In this document: in pieces, positions 4,947 through 5,411 of the stretch
Layout: every line of letters begins with the position of its first letter
How positions within the stretch are numbered: position 1 is the stretch's first letter
Assembly (NCBI GenBank): GCA_020053155.1
Contig: JAGVNS010000066.1
Span: forward strand, 1 to 5,411
Reading direction: 5' to 3'
Source of the DNA: Nitrososphaerota archaeon
GTDB lineage: Archaea > Iainarchaeota > Iainarchaeia > Iainarchaeales > VGJJ01
DNA length: 5,411 nucleotides
The notes under the pieces: generated by a model
What the model saw: the letters and a program-made list of their open reading frames with translations, nothing else
What the model was told of the DNA's origin: nothing
Database searches by the model: none
Translations under genes and position numbers: made by a program

Positions 4947-5411
4947 ATGATCATTCCGGGCTGGAAATTCCTCCGCGCGCACAAAAAAACCATTGCGCTG
5001 GCACTCGCTCTGGCGGCGATCAATCAGGTATTTTCCCTCCTTGACCCGCTTATTTTTCGTTTTATTATTGACGATTACGCGACCAAAATAGGCGCGCTCA
5101 CAAATGAACAATTTATTTCCGGCGTTGTTCTCCTTCTCCTCGCTTCCATGGGAGTGGCATTCATCTCGCGCACCGCCAAAACGTTCCAGGAGTATTACGT
5201 GAATGTGGTCACGCAGCGCGTGGGAACCGAAATGTATTCCCAGTCTGTACAACACACATTCTCGCTATCCTATTCCGTGTTTGAAGACCGAAGGTCGGGA
5301 GAAATCCTCCAAAAACTGCAGAAAGCACGAACGGACATGCAGCAATTCATCGAAAGCACGATAGGAGTGCTGTTCCTTTCAACCGTTGGAATTACCTTTG
5401 TTCTCATTTAC
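4947..5411 (+). CDS. ABC exporter, N-terminal part of transmembrane domain (3' end outside window)
   Basis: The 155 visible residues match the start of an ABC-exporter membrane domain, the kind normally followed by an ATPase domain in the same chain. Hydrophobic segments lie at about 15-40, 57-75 and 139-155 (still open at the edge). Between the second and third is the family's cytoplasmic section: EYYVNVVTQRVGTEMY (82-97), then SVFEDRRSGEILQKLQKAR (110-128), which resembles the 'F-D-R-R-S-G-E' coupling-helix region of MsbA-like and lipid or drug exporters. No ATP-binding motif is within the window, and the substrate cannot be told. The ATG at 4947 is the first possible start because an in-frame TAG lies at 4941-4943. 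No Shine-Dalgarno motif precedes it, so it may be leaderless or initiated otherwise. It is divergent from pyrD, with 113 bp between the starts, and has no obvious functional tie to pyrimidine synthesis. Confidence 0.88.
   Translation, partial: MIIPGWKFLRAHKKTIALALALAAINQVFSLLDPLIFRFIIDDYATKIGALTNEQFISGVVLLLLASMGVAFISRTAKTFQEYYVNVVTQRVGTEMYSQSVQHTFSLSYSVFEDRRSGEILQKLQKARTDMQQFIESTIGVLFLSTVGITFVLIY

Noticed and set aside
4914..5255. Open frame of 113 codons on the minus strand
   Set aside because: It lies antisense to the exporter gene, whose translation shows clear family motifs. Its own product is rich in charged, low-pattern sequence with no recognisable domain.
1..5411. A novel defence, mobile or otherwise undescribed system
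   Set aside because: Every long open frame with family signal is a known nucleotide-biosynthesis enzyme or an ABC exporter. No transposase, integrase, toxin, nuclease, direct-repeat array or tRNA-like sequence was found.

Overview
The window is an ordinary but very compact nucleotide-biosynthesis locus. Five genes run leftward on the minus strand in the order pyrD, pyrC, pyrE, pyrF, purK. The 5' part of an ABC exporter gene runs rightward from a short divergent intergenic region at 4834-4946. purK runs off the left edge a few residues before its expected end, and the exporter gene runs off the right edge inside its first membrane domain. No RNA gene, CRISPR array, insertion sequence, phage gene or defence system is visible. 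No gene-free stretch is longer than 113 bases.

The four pyr genes supply four steps of de novo UMP synthesis: carbamoyl-aspartate to dihydroorotate (PyrC), dihydroorotate to orotate (PyrD), orotate to OMP (PyrE) and OMP to UMP (PyrF). The first two steps (carbamoyl-phosphate synthetase and aspartate transcarbamoylase) are not encoded here. All pyr junctions overlap: pyrD/pyrC by 17 bp, pyrC/pyrE by about 20 bp, and pyrE/pyrF by a 4-bp ATGA. This points to one mRNA with translational coupling. purK (AIR to N5-CAIR, purine synthesis) follows after a 65-bp gap that holds two copies of a 14-bp sequence in tandem, each containing a TATA-like core.

The enzyme types are a mixed set. PyrD is the soluble class 1A form usually linked to fumarate. 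PyrC is the long class I form with a hydantoinase-like lysine. PyrE resembles the OPRT domain of eukaryotic UMP synthase. PyrF is the long 'type 2' form, with Ser where I expect a phosphate-binding Arg. PurK carries an Ade2-like ATP-grasp loop.

The organism cannot be fixed from this window. The compact layout, AT-rich TATA-like boxes near -26 to -30 of pyrD, the lack of a Shine-Dalgarno motif before the exporter gene, and the impression that the PyrF resembles small-genome archaeal forms make a DPANN-type archaeon my leading guess. A small-genome or Bacteroidota-like bacterium is the alternative. GG(A)GG-like motifs do precede some internal genes, so leaderless expression is not the general rule. 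I saw nothing that amounts to a new system. The points most worth a second look are the PyrF substitution, the mixed PyrE/PyrF pair, the tandem repeat before purK, and the palindrome at the exporter start.
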